DNA from: Roridomyces roridus
Taxonomy: Eukaryota; Basidiomycota; Agaricomycetes; Agaricales; Mycenaceae
Direction: 5' to 3'
Assembly: GCA_029378245.1 (NCBI GenBank)
Contig: JARKIF010000028.1
Span: forward strand, 186,001 to 250,000
Length of the DNA stretch: 64,000 nt
Shown here piece by piece: positions 10,016 through 22,553 of this stretch. Position numbers and translations under genes: made by a program. The notes below the pieces were generated by a model. It did not search any database and was not told where the DNA came from. It worked only from the letters and a program-made list of their open reading frames with translations. Position 1 is the first letter of the stretch, and each line of letters opens with the position of its first letter.

Positions 10016-12414
10016 ATGGAGGATACAGAAGGCAGTGGCCGTCGGAGGGCGTCCATCGCATGCCAACCGTGGTGCGTCTCCCTTTCTCTTTCACGGTCTT
10101 CCTTTCTAACGTCGAACCACAGCCGCATGCGCAAAATCCGTTGCGATTCGACGCGTCCTGAATGTTCCAATTGCCAGCGACGGGAGGAACAGTGCGAGTA
10201 CGACCCTGCTCCGAAGCGTCGTGGTCCTGACAAGAGATTGGGCACGCGTCAGCGCTCGTCTAAGCCTCGTGGGCGGAGTGGCGGCTCTGAAGATGATGGC
10301 CCTAGGATGAAACTCGAGTTGCTGAACCCCCTCTTGCTCCCGGCCGCGCCTCAGAGACATTCACCCTTGAGAATCTCCACCAATGAAGCAGTTCTTCTCG
10401 GTGTGCGTTTTCACGTCCTCCCTTTCATCGTCTGCTGATGGCTTGGTATTGCTCAGCCTTCCTTGCAATACCAGCCCACGCCCACCCACTTTGTGCCACG
10501 CCCCTACGACTTTGAGCAAGATGCCCATCCCAAGTTCCCCCCGCCTCCACCGACAGTCCATTCCGCGCAGCAGGGTTGGTGGGACGCCTTCTTGCAGTCG
10601 TATCCTCTGCCCCAGATCGTGGCAGACCTCAATTTCCTGTGCGAATCATATATCTACATCTTCTTCTGTGCGCTCACCCGTCCTCAGATTCAGTGAGATG
10701 GCTTCTCTGTCATTCGTCAACGCCCGCCTACTCCTAGATACCCTGTGGAACCCGACAAAGTACCTCACTCTCCAGCCCGCTTTCATACTCGCGTCGATGG
10801 CACTGGCGGTGCTCATCCGCTCTTCCGAGGCCGAGAGAGGGACCAGTGGCCGGGATTGTGCAGCGTTTCTCCGAGACTCGGCCCAGAATGCATTGGATCG
10901 TGCGTGGCGTGAGGGTGTATGGCTCGACGTCAGTCTCGTCGAGGCAGCGCTAGTGCGTAATATTAATTTCCCTCCTTCATCTTTCCTCTAACGAGTAATC
11001 TCAGATCCTTGTCGTATACGAGTCTTCCGCACACCCAGATTACCACCCCTCCCGACTTTTACAGGCATTCCGCGTGCTCGACCACGCACTCAGCACGCTG
11101 GGTCTCATGTCCTTCGATGCTGGCCAGCCCAACGTCTGTCGCTATGTCTCGGGCACCACGCCACTTGCTGATGCTCCCGCTCCCGCCTCTTCCTGTCGGT
11201 GCATCCCTCCTGGCTCGCCTCATGCACTTCCATGGGATAATCCCAGCTGGAGTGCGCATGAGATCAGGGACGAGGAGTGTCGGAGGGTGTGTTGGAGTGC
11301 GTTGAGTCTGGTTACGAGTTTCCGCGTAGAGTGTTGGGCTTTCTCGAGACTGGATGAGTGTGACAAGTTGAGAATGTGTGATCCTGCCAGTGTGCGTTCT
11401 CGTTTCCCCTTCCTCTTCCTTCTCTGATCGGTGCGTGTAGTATCTGCTCATGTTCCCGAACGAGCTGTATGAACGCCGGCGGCTGGACGCTGATGGGGCG
11501 GATCTGAAGAACTCGGTGCCAGCGCTGTACGGGCGAGGCATGCTCCTCACAAACTTTACCGCCAACGCCATCGCCCGTGGGGGTGAGAGTGAGGAGGAGA
11601 GGGAGACCATGGTTCAGGCGCTGCAGGAAGCGTGGCAGGAGACGCAGGCTATTCAGGATGCACTAGATGCCCATGAGTGTAATTTGCATACGGCGACGGC
11701 GCAGCTTGTGGGAGAGAATGTGGTGAATACGCAGATGATGATAACCAAGGGATTGCGCAGGTCAGTGCCTCGCTTGTTCAATGGATAGTGACTGAAGTGT
11801 TGTTAGTCTGCAGGGATTGCCTGCCACGGATCCGCTCTTCAATCGTCAGCAACCAAAGGAGTGGAGTGCGTCCCTCTTCCTTCCTTCACCATTTCCAGTT
11901 CTTAATCGTTGCTCAGAATACTATCCCACCGATATCATCAAGCGGGTGGCGATGTCCATTTCGTACTTCTCGGACCCGCGCGCGCAGCAGCTCATTCATC
12001 GTCCGTTTTCTGTAACGTGGTTCCACTCGCAGCTGGCCATGTCAGTCCTCGTTTCCCAGCGTGTATACCTTTGACTGACCCGCTTGTAGATGCCTTTTCT
12101 TGTGGGAGAACGACCGCACGCTTGGGGATGTGCTTCAAGTCGCAAAGGCGCTGGCGATTCCGCTGGATGTGATGAATGCGTTGTGGCCTTGTCAGTGTGA
12201 GTTGTCCCTTCCTCTTCTCCTTGCTCGCACGCCTCCCGCTCCCCTCATCCCACCCCTCCGTCGCGTGGTTGACCAACGAATACTTGTAACAGTCATTCAA
12301 ACCGAGTATGGCCAGCTCCGCAGCCGGCTCGAGGCGAATTGCAAGTCAGCGGGACAGGACCCGCCGCCGGCGAAATCGGATATGCTGCCTCTTCAGCCAG
12401 TCGTCTCGGCCTAG
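10016..12414 (+). CDS. Zn(II)2Cys6 transcription factor, copy 1
   Basis: Ten exons (10016-10071, 10123-10402, 10457-10638, 10688-10952, 11005-11391, 11441-11760, 11807-11865, 11917-12040, 12090-12196, 12293-12414) give 1,902 nt, 633 residues. The zinc cluster spans residues 17-43 with spacing Cx2Cx6Cx6Cx2Cx6C; the first intron falls inside the second cysteine codon. A basic linker follows (APKRRGPDKRLGTRQR). The rest is helical with HPKFPPPPPT, EWSAHEIRDEECRR-like and AWQETQAIQDALDAH segments, consistent with the middle homology region of fungal binuclear-cluster activators, though I cannot assign that domain firmly. It is expected to be nuclear and probably controls neighbouring genes. The partner copy is at 49,559-51,938. 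Confidence 0.9.
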
Positions 12415-12889
12415 CTTCCAGCTCACCCAACTCCCTTGTCCTCCCTCCCTCCTTTACTCTACTTTGACTCCGTTGAAAGCCTATAATCGATCATTCCTAC
12501 TGTATGTATTCCCACTCCTCTGTTACATTGCGATATCCACCGATGTTGCCTTAGTACTTGTTGTGTAGTCCTGTCTTTCTTGTAGCCTTTTAGTTCCTGT
12601 AGAGTTGAGAAGTTCATCAATGTTCATTTTTGACCTTGTTGACTCAGGAAAGAAGATTGCGCTGCTTGAAGTCCTCCCCCTCGATCCTCACTCTCGAACA
12701 CCCAGCTGATAGTGCACTACCCAGCACCAGATACCACGGAGTTATTTGTACACAACGCTCGACATCGGACACCCCAGAGATCCTCCATACAAGGCAGTAA
12801 AAACTCGAATGCATACAAGTGGGATGAAAGACTCGCATCCGTTGTAGGAATAAATATATTCAACATTGTACTCAGTGCTCCAATCAAGT

Positions 12890-15800
12890 CTACTCTATGA
12901 AGTGGTCCACCCTCGGCCCTGCCAATCGTGTTCGCACCATTCCCGCCTTCCGTAGATTGGAAGAGGTTGGATCCACGACTTGCTCCAAATCCGCCTCGAG
13001 CTCCGGGTGGTTGCGGTAAAGCCAGATGATGTGGAGCGGTCCCATTCCGCTGATGATTTCGTCTGTCGTCCTGCGGAATACTGAAAACTGTAGAGAGAGG
13101 AGGAATAGTAGGCCGGATACTACCGCGCCCAACGTGATCTTGAAAAAAAAAGGTCAGCATTCACCTCCACTCGCGACGCATTCGGATAGCACTCACATAA
13201 CTCATATTGGCCTGCGATATTTATTCAGTGTCTGCATCAAGCTGGAGAAAGTTGGCACGCACATCTAGCCTTGCTTCGAATGCATCCGCCAAGAGCACGG
13301 CATCTCCTTGCAGCAGTGAGACCTCGACAGGCGGAGGGCCATTTGGCTCCAAGCTCGTAGGGACAAAGCCCGGAAGCGGAGGTATATGACCCACTGGGTA
13401 CGAGAATCAGTCTTCGCTCGGTAATTAGTGCGCTCTACTGACGTGTCCAATACATCGAAGCCACGAGCTCGGCCAGGGCATCTTCAAACTGATGCAGGGT
13501 AACGGAGGATGTGGTGGAATTCAAGAGATTGAAGCGTTCAATGAAGAACCTGGAAGCAAATGAGTGAAAGTAGGAGACACGAGAGTGAAAAACGACATTT
13601 CGGCTACGGTTATTGTGGGATCGGGGTCAAATATTTCTGCAATACTGGAGACTGGCATGGAGATATACCAGGATTCCCACTAATCAAACACAAACACCTT
13701 ATCAGAACGAGGGTGGTCTAAGACAAGTATACTCACATCGTCCACGACAGCCTCGTAGGGATCCGCGGGTGCCGCCTTGCTGCCCGTTTCTTGAAACGGC
13801 GACCACACGGAAGAATCTTTCTGACCAAAAACGCGCTGGTTTGAAAGCACTTGAGACTTCGAGTCCACAGTAACGCTCCCGTTGACGAGGCCCAGCGAGC
13901 ATCCAAAAATCTGCACCTTAGCAACGCCACTAGGGCCTGTTACACCGGAGATATCTACCAACGGTCCAGTGTTGCCAGTCGAGTCAGAAATGGGAACCGT
14001 GCTGTAGAACAAAGCAGAAGACGTGAACAGAGGCCCAGTGACATTCTCTGAACTGAAGTTGGCCGGTACTGAGTTGGCATCGGGCACGTATTGCAGTGTT
14101 GAGATGATTCTAATATCTATTGTCAATCAGTGTGGGGCCTTGAATCGGAAATAGGACTCACCGGTGTATGCAGGTATATAGTCCAACCCAAGGATAGTGA
14201 TTGTCCCCGCCGTTGAATTAACCACTGGATCCGCAAAGTATCCGCAAGTCATGTTGAGTTGGACGGCATCGACGATGGCGGAACCTAGTCCAGAACCGGC
14301 GGCGGAACCCGATTCGGGGCTGTCAAGGACGTCGTACAGCATCCCCCCCTCGAGTCCCACTGCAGGAGAGCTGGAGTTGATGAATGGAAGATAAAAGAGT
14401 GTTCCCTGGGCATAGAGCAGTGGGCTGTGTCTGGCAAATGCGTCAGTTCGCCAGCATCCATGTCAAAGACAACGAACGCACAATGGATCTATCCGAGCTT
14501 CAATACTGGAAAGCTCGTACCCGGAGAAGGCAAAATTGGGAAGGCTCTGAGTGTGGACCAGTACCGGGAGAGTGGAGTTGAATGTCTGCACCGTGAGCAG
14601 AGCCGGAGAGGAGATATGCAGAATCAAGACTCCCCCGAGGTACACGAAGATGGGGACGACAGCAGAGAGTGATGGGGCTTGGTGGAACACAGACGTCAGT
14701 GCAGACCCAATACCCCGCCAAGCAGCCACGGTGTCGTGGGTGACGGTAAGCGTCTGCGTCTTGCAAAGACTATGCTTGATGGAAAGAGTCTGGGTGAGAA
14801 ACAAGAGCCCGGCCGTGTAGAGCTGCAACGAATGAGCAAAGGAAGGATATCAGTAGGAGAAGAGCGTACGGTTATGAAAACTGTAGCAAGCGTACTGATC
14901 AACCAAGCCACGAAAGATTGGTGCGAGAGCGAAAAGGTAATCCCGTGCTCTAAGCCCATGCCGCAGAGCACTGCAAGAACCAGATGGATGACCACGAGTC
15001 CCAAGTGCAGAAGGGTGGACACCCGACTCAAGACCAAACCGGACGTCCACGTCGAACACGGTATTTCTTGTTCTCCGGTCGTCAGCCTTCGGGTTCTCTG
15101 AAGTCTGTGATATATACCTTTCGACGGTTTGCCAGGAGGATAGGTCATCCCCCGCGATCTATCTGCGTCCTGCGTGCCCACGTCTCCAAACTCCTCGGAG
15201 TACGACACCTCTGGTATGCGTGCAGCCCCATCTAGTAATTGCACGCGCACCATTCCCGCTCGCCGCAGATTCGCATCTGTCGGCACTTGCACTTGCTCCA
15301 TGCTCGCAGCAAGTTCGGGGTGGTCCCGGTACAGCCAGATACTTTGAAGTACATCCAAACCGTCGATCTTCGTCTTCCTCGTGTGAGGCTGCCGCCGTAC
15401 CAAGCGGGAAAACTTCAATGAGAGTCCCAGAAGTATGAGTGATGCGACCAGGCATTCTAATATCTAAGCCGTTCATATCAGTGGAAAAGAAACAGAACCA
15501 CGATAAGATCCACGGACAGAAATGATGTTCAACTGTCGTAGCGCCCTCAGTACTTCAACGCGTTCAAATTGTGGTCAACTCACATCTAGACGATCCTGAA
15601 TCATGGGACCTGAGACGATAGCTTGGCCGGAGAGGAGAGAAACATTGAAAGGTTGTTGTGAAGACGTAGACGGTGATGGGGGAGGAGCGTGACCCACTGC
15701 GCAGATGTCAATGAGTCTGAGTCAATATCTGCGTTGGAAAGCAAGCTCACGTGTCCAGAATATTGACGCCACAATCTTGGCTAATTCATTCTCGACCTCA

Positions 15801-17579
15801 TGGAGGTAAACGTTGCTTTTGAGGGTGGTGTTGAATGGGTACAGTTCTAATTGTTGCAACAAAGCGCTACACAAGTTCTTATCAGTGCCACACGCGGTAG
15901 GTAAGAACGAGAAACGAACATATCCGCCACGGACAAACCAACGATTGTGGATTCTGCTGACACCAGAGGAGGAGCTTCAGCTTCCGGCATCACCGAGTAC
16001 CATCCTTCCCACTGGGTTGAGAAAAAAAATCAATTCCAACCGCCGGTTGAAAATGAGTACGCACGATATCCAGGAACCCACTCTTGCCATCCGAGAACGC
16101 AGCAGTGGACAGATCCTCCAGTTGGCCAGAGAAAGGCACCCACGTCGATGCGTGTTTTTCGATGGGCGGCGTCTCAGGAGCAAACGATGTGAAGTTGTGT
16201 GACTGAGCGTCCACAGAAACCGTCTGCTCGATGAGCCCGAGGGAGCATCGGAAGACCTGAATGGATTGAGCGCCCACGCCATTCAATTTGATCCAAGGAG
16301 CGGTGTTGTTGTTCGAGTCCAGGACCGGGATGGTAGTGTAGAATACTGCGGGGGATGGGAAGGTGATGGAGACTACGTTGGGGTCGGATGGATACAACGA
16401 TTGGTTAAATTCAAGATGAATAGACAAGGCAGCGAACGCACTGGGGGATGGTGATGGTGGGGTAAATCCCACCGTGGTGATGACGTCGGTGTCTGCCCAG
16501 CGGGTCAACTCGTCTAATTTTTCGAAACAAAACACAAAACCTACCAGCGATCCCCAGAAAGTACTCTGTTCCACCAACGTTTATACTTCTCAACGTGGCG
16601 TTGTATGCCGTGTCCGGTATGTATCCACAGCTGATATTGAAGCTTGTAGCATCGACACGGACAGAGCCTGAGCCAGCGTTCGGTCCAAGCACATCGTACA
16701 AGGTTGCTTCGTGAAGCCCCAGAGTATTGCTCGGGCTGGGGAACGGGAGGAAGGACAGGGATTGCCCCGCATATTGCCCCGCAATGTTCCTGTCGAAATT
16801 TGAGTATGCACCCCAAGAGAAGCCACCGTCGTACAGGAAAGTTTGCCTGTCGTTCTCATCCACCCCCGAAAGGTCAAACGCCGGAAGACTTTGCGTCGAC
16901 GTGGACACAGATTGATTGACGAAGAGAGATTGTGGCGCGGCCACTCCAGGAAACGCCGTATGCAGAACCAAGACGCTGGTGAGATATGCCAAGGTGGAGA
17001 GGACACCCATGGTCGAGGCAGGAAAGGACCGCTGCTGCCAGAGTCGTACGACGGCAGCACCTACACCTGACCAGGCGACGGCGTTGTCGTGCGTTGTGGT
17101 GAGTAGCTGCCTCTTGTGGAGGTCGAGCCCCAGAGCCAGGGACTGTGTGACAAAGACGAGGAGAGCGGAATACAGCTAAAGTAAGCGATAAGACCACGGG
17201 TCTAAGTAGTACCGGCGAAACGTAGACCATACTGTGATAAAAGTCGTCAAGATTCCCTTGACAAGCCGAGCCACAAACAGTTCATCATCTACACTGAAAA
17301 CCACTCGGTGCTCCCACTCTTGCTGCCACGCAACGAGAAAAAGACCTGGATGACGACTAGCGCCACGTGTAAGGACAGTACAATAATGCTGCGTTGACGG
17401 GAAGATCTCATTTCCGCTGGTTCTAAGCCCGACGTTAGAGAACTGAGGGGAATCGCGGGAGACGCAAAAAAAAAAAAAAATTACGAACCTCGCGGTTTGC
17501 CCAGAAGACTTTCTGAGTCCTGCCTTTCCGTAGCGACTGGGCCAGTGTGGGTCTCGTTCCGCGCAGAGCTCCGGTTCAT
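12890..17579 (-). pseudogene. Two-module membrane protein, copy 1 (single frameshift)
   Basis: This is the minus-strand paralogue of the intact 24,014-28,642 gene, with the same exon order, both modules and both 15-nt micro-exons (15518-15532 and 13197-13211). Start ATG is at 17577-17579 (MNRSSARNE) and stop at 12890-12892. Compared with the other copies, exon 2 lacks one base near 17,335, in the codons for the first membrane helix (LVVIQVFF..., then out of frame before QEWEHRVVFSV). Everything downstream reads well. Either it is recently inactivated, or translation or splicing copes in a way I cannot see. An alanine/poly-T run in intron 1 (about 17,467-17,480) marks the weakened region. Confidence 0.65.
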
Positions 17580-18406
17580 GGAAGACAGTCGAGGGAAGGG
17601 GAGAAGGAGTGCAGGAATAACAGCCTTGGTTGACTAAATAGCTGGCAATATCGTCACGGAGATCATAGATGTGATGAAAAGGGGACAGTTGAGAAGATGT
17701 GGGACCAGGGATGGAAGACAATGGTGGGCAGTGCCAGAGATGTGATGGAAAGTGCCACCGCCTCTCCAGGATTCGGGAGCCCTACCATCAAATCAGCATG
17801 GTTGCTGATTACGGCCCTTCGAGCTCGCTGCCCCAGGTAGCAAACTGCCTGTAAGAGCACAATTACCAATCATGATCATGATGAAACACGCCAAGATGAA
17901 TCGGAGGCACTGATGAACGGAAAATGACGACGCCACACTGAAGATTCAGAGACCGGGAGCTGCATCGGCTGAGGTTTGTGAGAGGAGACTAGCCGGAGTA
18001 CCGGTCGAAAGCAAGAAGCTGTTGGAAGATGGCCGTACGAGGTAGCGACACGAGGATCGTCCAGCGCAGTGGTAAAGGCCGGAGTCCGCGGGAGAAGATG
18101 TCGTGGCATGGCATCAGGGATGTAGATAACTCGGAATAGGTCGATCTCCGAGACCCTGAGACCACAGCGGATGGGAGGCCCGTGGATGGCATGCCGCAGG
18201 GAAGGTACGGGTTTGATTGAGATGGGAGTCAAGAGCAGGAGAGATGATCCGAGCACAACACAGGCAAACTGATTTCCAACAAGCCAATCACAAGCCGATC
18301 CCGGCACAAGATGCTGAGGGATCATGAGGGAGTCTACAGTACAGAAAACATTGCAGTGTTGTACAAATGCATGCAGGAACTCTAGATGTAAAATATCGAA
18401 GCAGCT
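17580..18406. other. Shared upstream flank between membrane and small protein genes
   Basis: No gene is seen. The interval resembles the upstream flanks of the other membrane-protein copies (22,770-24,013 and 42,360-43,629), for example around CGGCTCCTGACTCCCATCTC and GATCCGAGCACAACACAGGC. It probably contains the copy-1 promoter and the 3' end of the small protein gene. Confidence 0.5.
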
Positions 18407-19102
18407 TCACCGCAAATCAAGAGCAACATCAGCCTGCCAGACATTGTCGATCGTGTTGGTTAGCGAGACAAGGTAGAGGTGCTTGAATTGCACGCCGGCG
18501 GGAGAAATGAGGTAGTGGGTGGCCGAGCTCGGCGTCTCATAGGCACCTTTCTGTGGATGAATGAGCTGGTTGAACAGACGGTTGATCAAAACACGAACCT
18601 CGAAGAACCGAGCGAAGTTTGACGCGACTTGGTACGCCAGCCCTGCGCGCGTAATGCTGCTCACTTCGATAGACCGATTCCACTCGACGTGTTGGTATCC
18701 TGGCCACTGAAATGAAGTCAACATATGAGAAGCACCGAGAAGAAATAGGACGCACGATAATGCGCAACGAAATCTTCTGCACACCCAACGGCGCAAAAAT
18801 CTGATCCCCCGCACCAGCAATCGGCGCGTTCGGCCCCCGATTACTCAAGTCCCGATCGAAACACCCTGGTTCGACTGCCCCGGTAGGTCGAACGGCAGGA
18901 CGCGTTTCTGCCGGGCGTTGCCGGCCATCGACGCAGCCCATTTGGTCGGCTTGTACTCGACGGTTGGCATGCGGTGCCGGGTTGAACTCGAGCTCGCCGG
19001 TGCGTGATGCTGAGGGCCAAGGGCGTGCGAGAGGGCGTGAGGCTGGTTGTGGCCGCCGCGAGCGGAGCTGTGGGCGTGGGCGGGGTTGGTGTAGTGCGAC
19101 AT
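18407..19102 (-). pseudogene. Small conserved protein, copy 1 (frameshifted)
   Basis: This is the counterpart of the intact gene at 41,650-42,351. Exon 1 begins MSHYTNPAHAHSSARGG and runs collinear to QSNQGVS, where one base is missing near 18,854. That brings a TGA in place of RDLSNRGPN. Exons 2 and 3 (WPGYQHVEWNRSIEV and KGAYETPSSATHYL..ADVALDLR) and their splice sites are otherwise preserved, so the loss looks recent. Confidence 0.75.
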
Positions 19103-20112
19103 GGTCGTTGGTTGAAATTGGGTGAGGGGGATGTAGAGAGCTTGAACGATGCAGGAGCTGCGATTCTGAGGATTTCAAACGGGTTCAGCATCTTTCTTCT
19201 TATATGTAGTTCCGAAACCAAAGAGCGTAGTCAAAGCGAGCGCGACCTTCCAAGCGGGGTGCATCGTCGTCGAAACTCGGCTAATTGGTGTTCAATAATG
19301 GGATCAGATGCTGGTACAATGGGATCAAATCAGCTTCTTCCCTTTGTACCGGGCACACAAAGGGAGATCGAAGTTCGCCTAGGTTCAAAGGGATCACTTC
19401 GGATATCTGATCCGGCATTTCACTGGCATCCGCCATCCAACGTGGAGCCCGAAGCTCCGGCCATCAACGAGGCTTGATCTTAACTAGCGAGCCGCGATTG
19501 CCGTATCGTGCCGCGCAATCGAGAGGGGCAAAACACGCGCGCCGCAGTGATGATTTTGTTCTCTTGACGAAATTATGTATGCAAGTGGGTAACGTTGGGG
19601 TAACGTGCGTTTGGCCGTAGAATCCAGATCATGCTTGACATGGCTCTCGGATGTCGGGTGTTTTCCCAGTCGTTTATAACTCATTCAACAAAGGGAATCC
19701 AGTAATGAAACACGCAGCGAGCCCGCAGGTACTCAAGTGAGTGGCGCCATGACAATTACTTATCCATCGCAGCACCGTGTTCAATTCCGGGGGCAGGCCT
19801 ACGTGACGTACGTGATGGATCCATACTATTTGCATGTGTCACGCATTCAGGATTAACTGTGTATGTACATGCCCCGGAGCTGGGAGAGACATTGCAAGCC
19901 CGTGAGCATTTGGAATGCCTGTGTACTACGTTGCCGCCACCTCGTGCTCTTCATCCGTGTCCTGCACAAGACCCCGTTCGACTCGGGTCCGGGCCTAGTG
20001 TATGCTGAAGTTTTTAGGTAGCAAGGCAAGCCTCCACTCTGGCACCGAGACAGTTTGAACCACTGGGATAATAATGATGCCGACTAAATGCAGAGGCGGA
20101 GGATTAGAGTTG

Positions 20113-20859
20113 GGATAATTCTATTGAGAAACCCAGGTTAAGGCAGAAACCCCCCATTTAAAAATGGATTCTACATGGAAACCCGGGTTGTGATTTTCGG
20201 CAACGATGTGGCAAACTTTGATGCGACTGCACATCCCGACACGTTGCCGGACATGCCATAGTCTCAATTCCAGAGTCGGCGTCGGTAGTAGATATTAGAT
20301 CTATGCTGCTCCACGGGTGTTGAGCGAGATGTGCCGAGTGTCCGAGACTCGAGAGCCGAGACCATCGATGCGCTCCAGGCGGGATGTGCGGGCATTGATG
20401 GCTTCGACACATTGACCTCAAGTCCTTTTGGAGTCTTTTCTGGCTTATCGGCCGCACATGAGTGATTCAAAACAGAGTCCTCATACGTTTTGTGACAGTA
20501 ACTGGGGGCGGGACTTGAAAGGCAGGACCCGACGCGCGACTGATGCGCCATCAACGATGCCCGAGCCATGCCATTGCCATCTTCGGGTCGCGAATCCTCC
20601 CTTTATGAACAACAGTGCAAATCATTCGGTAATACCCACACGGTACACACATTCCCAGCAGAGTAAGTACCTGAATATTAATGTTGAGGTGCTAGAATTC
20701 GTGGGTAAGCTTGTCTGCCGGGTCATGCCGCTCGCGGCAGATGTGCCGATCAAATTTGATTAAATCGAAGAAACCCCCCCTCAAAATATTTTACAAATTT
20801 GGGGCTTCTATATAAGGGGGGTTTCTACCTGCACCCCGGGTTTCTCAATAGAATTATCC
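20113..20859. mobile_element. Non-autonomous MULE-like element with 9-bp target duplication
   Basis: A 747-bp insertion with inverted termini GGATAATTCTATTGAGAAACC. It is flanked by TTAGAGTTG at 20104-20112 and 20860-20868. The paralogous segment at 36335-36343 has a single TTAGAGTTG with no insertion, which defines the empty site. A 9-bp duplication is characteristic of Mutator-like elements. No transposase is encoded. Subterminal segments rich in AAACCCCCC / GGGGGGTTT give further inverted pairing. Confidence 0.85.
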
Positions 20860-21628
20860 TTAGAGTTGCAGTTCCCCTTGAGTAAAAAGTATTCGTCCGA
20901 CGTCGATTGAGCTCTCACTGACTCGCATGCACCAAGCTAGGAGCAAATGCGCTGAAGGCCATCGCAAGAATTGCAAAGTCCGGAGGAGTACACACCCCGG
21001 TTCGACTCGGGGGCGGTCTTACTCTGGTCCACTCCTTATATTCTTTTATTGGTAAGCCAAGCATGCTCCCGCAGGCCTCAACTGAACTGTGCAAATCCTC
21101 ACTGCGCCACGCTGTTGAATTTCTGCTTGTTCTAATTTTTCTACATTTCGCCACGTAATCGAGCTCGAATGAGCGATAACGGGACGAGCCTAAAACTCTG
21201 TATCTTCGAAAGGGATCTTGTCAACGTACTATGTCCGTTCCTGCCAATCCAGATGCGATTCCAGAATCTCTTTGACCAGCAATCGAAAGACTGATGCTCT
21301 GGCAAGCGCATCATACACGACTACAGCACCCAGAAATGACGCCTGAAGACCCCGGTTCACATCCAGCGACTTACTAACCCGGACTTGAGATTGCCGTCGT
21401 TCGATTCGATACTCTTCAATACATGATCCAACTGTGGTCCCGCTATTTTGTACCTGAAAACCAATGCCCACCAACCAAATTAACCCTAATCTACAAACAC
21501 TATGTACGCTACACCGTCTATATGTAAGTAAGTATATCCATCCCCGCATAAGTATCAGCACAAACACACAACAGACGAATTATACATCGTACACCCTCCC
21601 CATAACGATACATACACACCCGCTTCCC

Positions 21629-22553
21629 TTACACCCCATCGCCTCCCAAAAACCTACACACCAACGCCCCAACCTCATCCGCATGCGTCCACGTCAACGC
21701 ATGTCCCGCCCCCGGTATCATCTCCACCTCGACTCTGGCACTGGGCTCTCGCTCCAGAGATGAGGACGAATCAGAGGCGCTGGCGAACCAGCTCCATTTT
21801 CGTGTTGTTGATGTCGAAGCGGATGTTGGTGAGGAGGAGGAGGAGGGAAGGGAGGAGGAAGAGTTCGAGGCGCCGGCTTCGACGATGAGTCCTCGTATTC
21901 GCGCAGCGTGCGCGGAGGGGACGGTGTTGTCTTGCGTGCCCTGGAGAGCATTCAATCCCGTGTTATGAGAGAGAAACAACACTCACATGAACGACCAAGA
22001 CCCTTCTCCCCCTCCACCCCTCGTTTTCAAACGCCCAGCTCATACCTCGCACAGGGCCGGAGCGGAGTGAGGATGATACAGCGTGATTGAATCCGGGAAG
22101 ATGCGCAGACTGCAGGCGAACAAGTTCGGCGAGGGTGTTGACGCCTGCGGATTCGGAGGAAGGGGAGGAGCGGGAGGTGGCCAGGCGGCGGAGGTAGGCC
22201 TGCAAGACATGGTTGATACCTTCCTTTCAAAGCAGCTCGAACACCCCACGCACCTTGATGATGGGGTTCGCAGTGAGTAACTGGACGATTGGGGATGACA
22301 TGACTTTTGCTGTACGGGGGAGGTCGCCCGACTACACGCGTCAGACGAAATATAGTATACGGCAGCGATAACATAAAGACACGCACCTCGACTAGCCCAG
22401 CCGACGCGATCAACACGACATCGTCTTCCAAGAGTCGCGGAAACGTCGCAACAAACGCAGCAGTGATTGCACCGCCCATGCTGTAGCCCACGAGCCTCGT
22501 GTGCGCTGCCATCCGACGTGTTGTAGCAGGAGTGCGAGCTGCGTGACATACAG
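21629..22553 (-). pseudogene. Alpha/beta hydrolase remnant (5'-truncated, frameshifted)
   Basis: This is collinear with the intact gene at 37,069-38,461 from LYVTQLALLLQHVGW to the C-terminus. It keeps GYSMGGAITAAF (nucleophile elbow) and GAGHALTWTHADEV (catalytic His). The first ~190 residues, including the anchor and the HGLSVPAFVW oxyanion loop, are missing at a junction near 22,553. Two extra bases near 22,500 shift the frame before the nucleophile elbow. Confidence 0.75.

Larger units (their letters stand above)
5800..12940 (+). repeat. Left outer arm of a large inverted duplication
   Basis: This interval (epoxide hydrolase, regulator and the last exon end of the membrane protein gene) is matched in reverse orientation by about 49,053-56,130. 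Coding sequences, introns and flanks all match closely, with the regulator proteins differing at only scattered residues. The arm is interrupted on this side by the transposon material at about 8,360-9,790. The inner boundary is sharp on the right side at 49,053, inside the membrane protein stop exon. Confidence 0.85.
19005..22553. repeat. Direct segmental duplication, left copy
   Basis: From the start of the small protein gene through its upstream region to the alpha/beta hydrolase remnant, this segment is repeated in the same orientation at about 35,270-38,000. Long exact stretches include the region around GATCTTAACTA and CGCGCGCCGCAGTGATGATT. A third, inverted piece lies at about 40,800-41,500. 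The left copy carries an extra element (20113-20859) that the right copy lacks. Two tRNA T-arm-like strings (near 19,975 and 20,998, CCCCGGTTCGACTC) occur here and in the right copy. Confidence 0.8.

Noticed and set aside
9622..10245. 207-residue minus-strand open frame over the start of regulator copy 1
   Set aside because: It is antisense to well-supported spliced exons and to the MITE at 9370-9790, and shows no motif.
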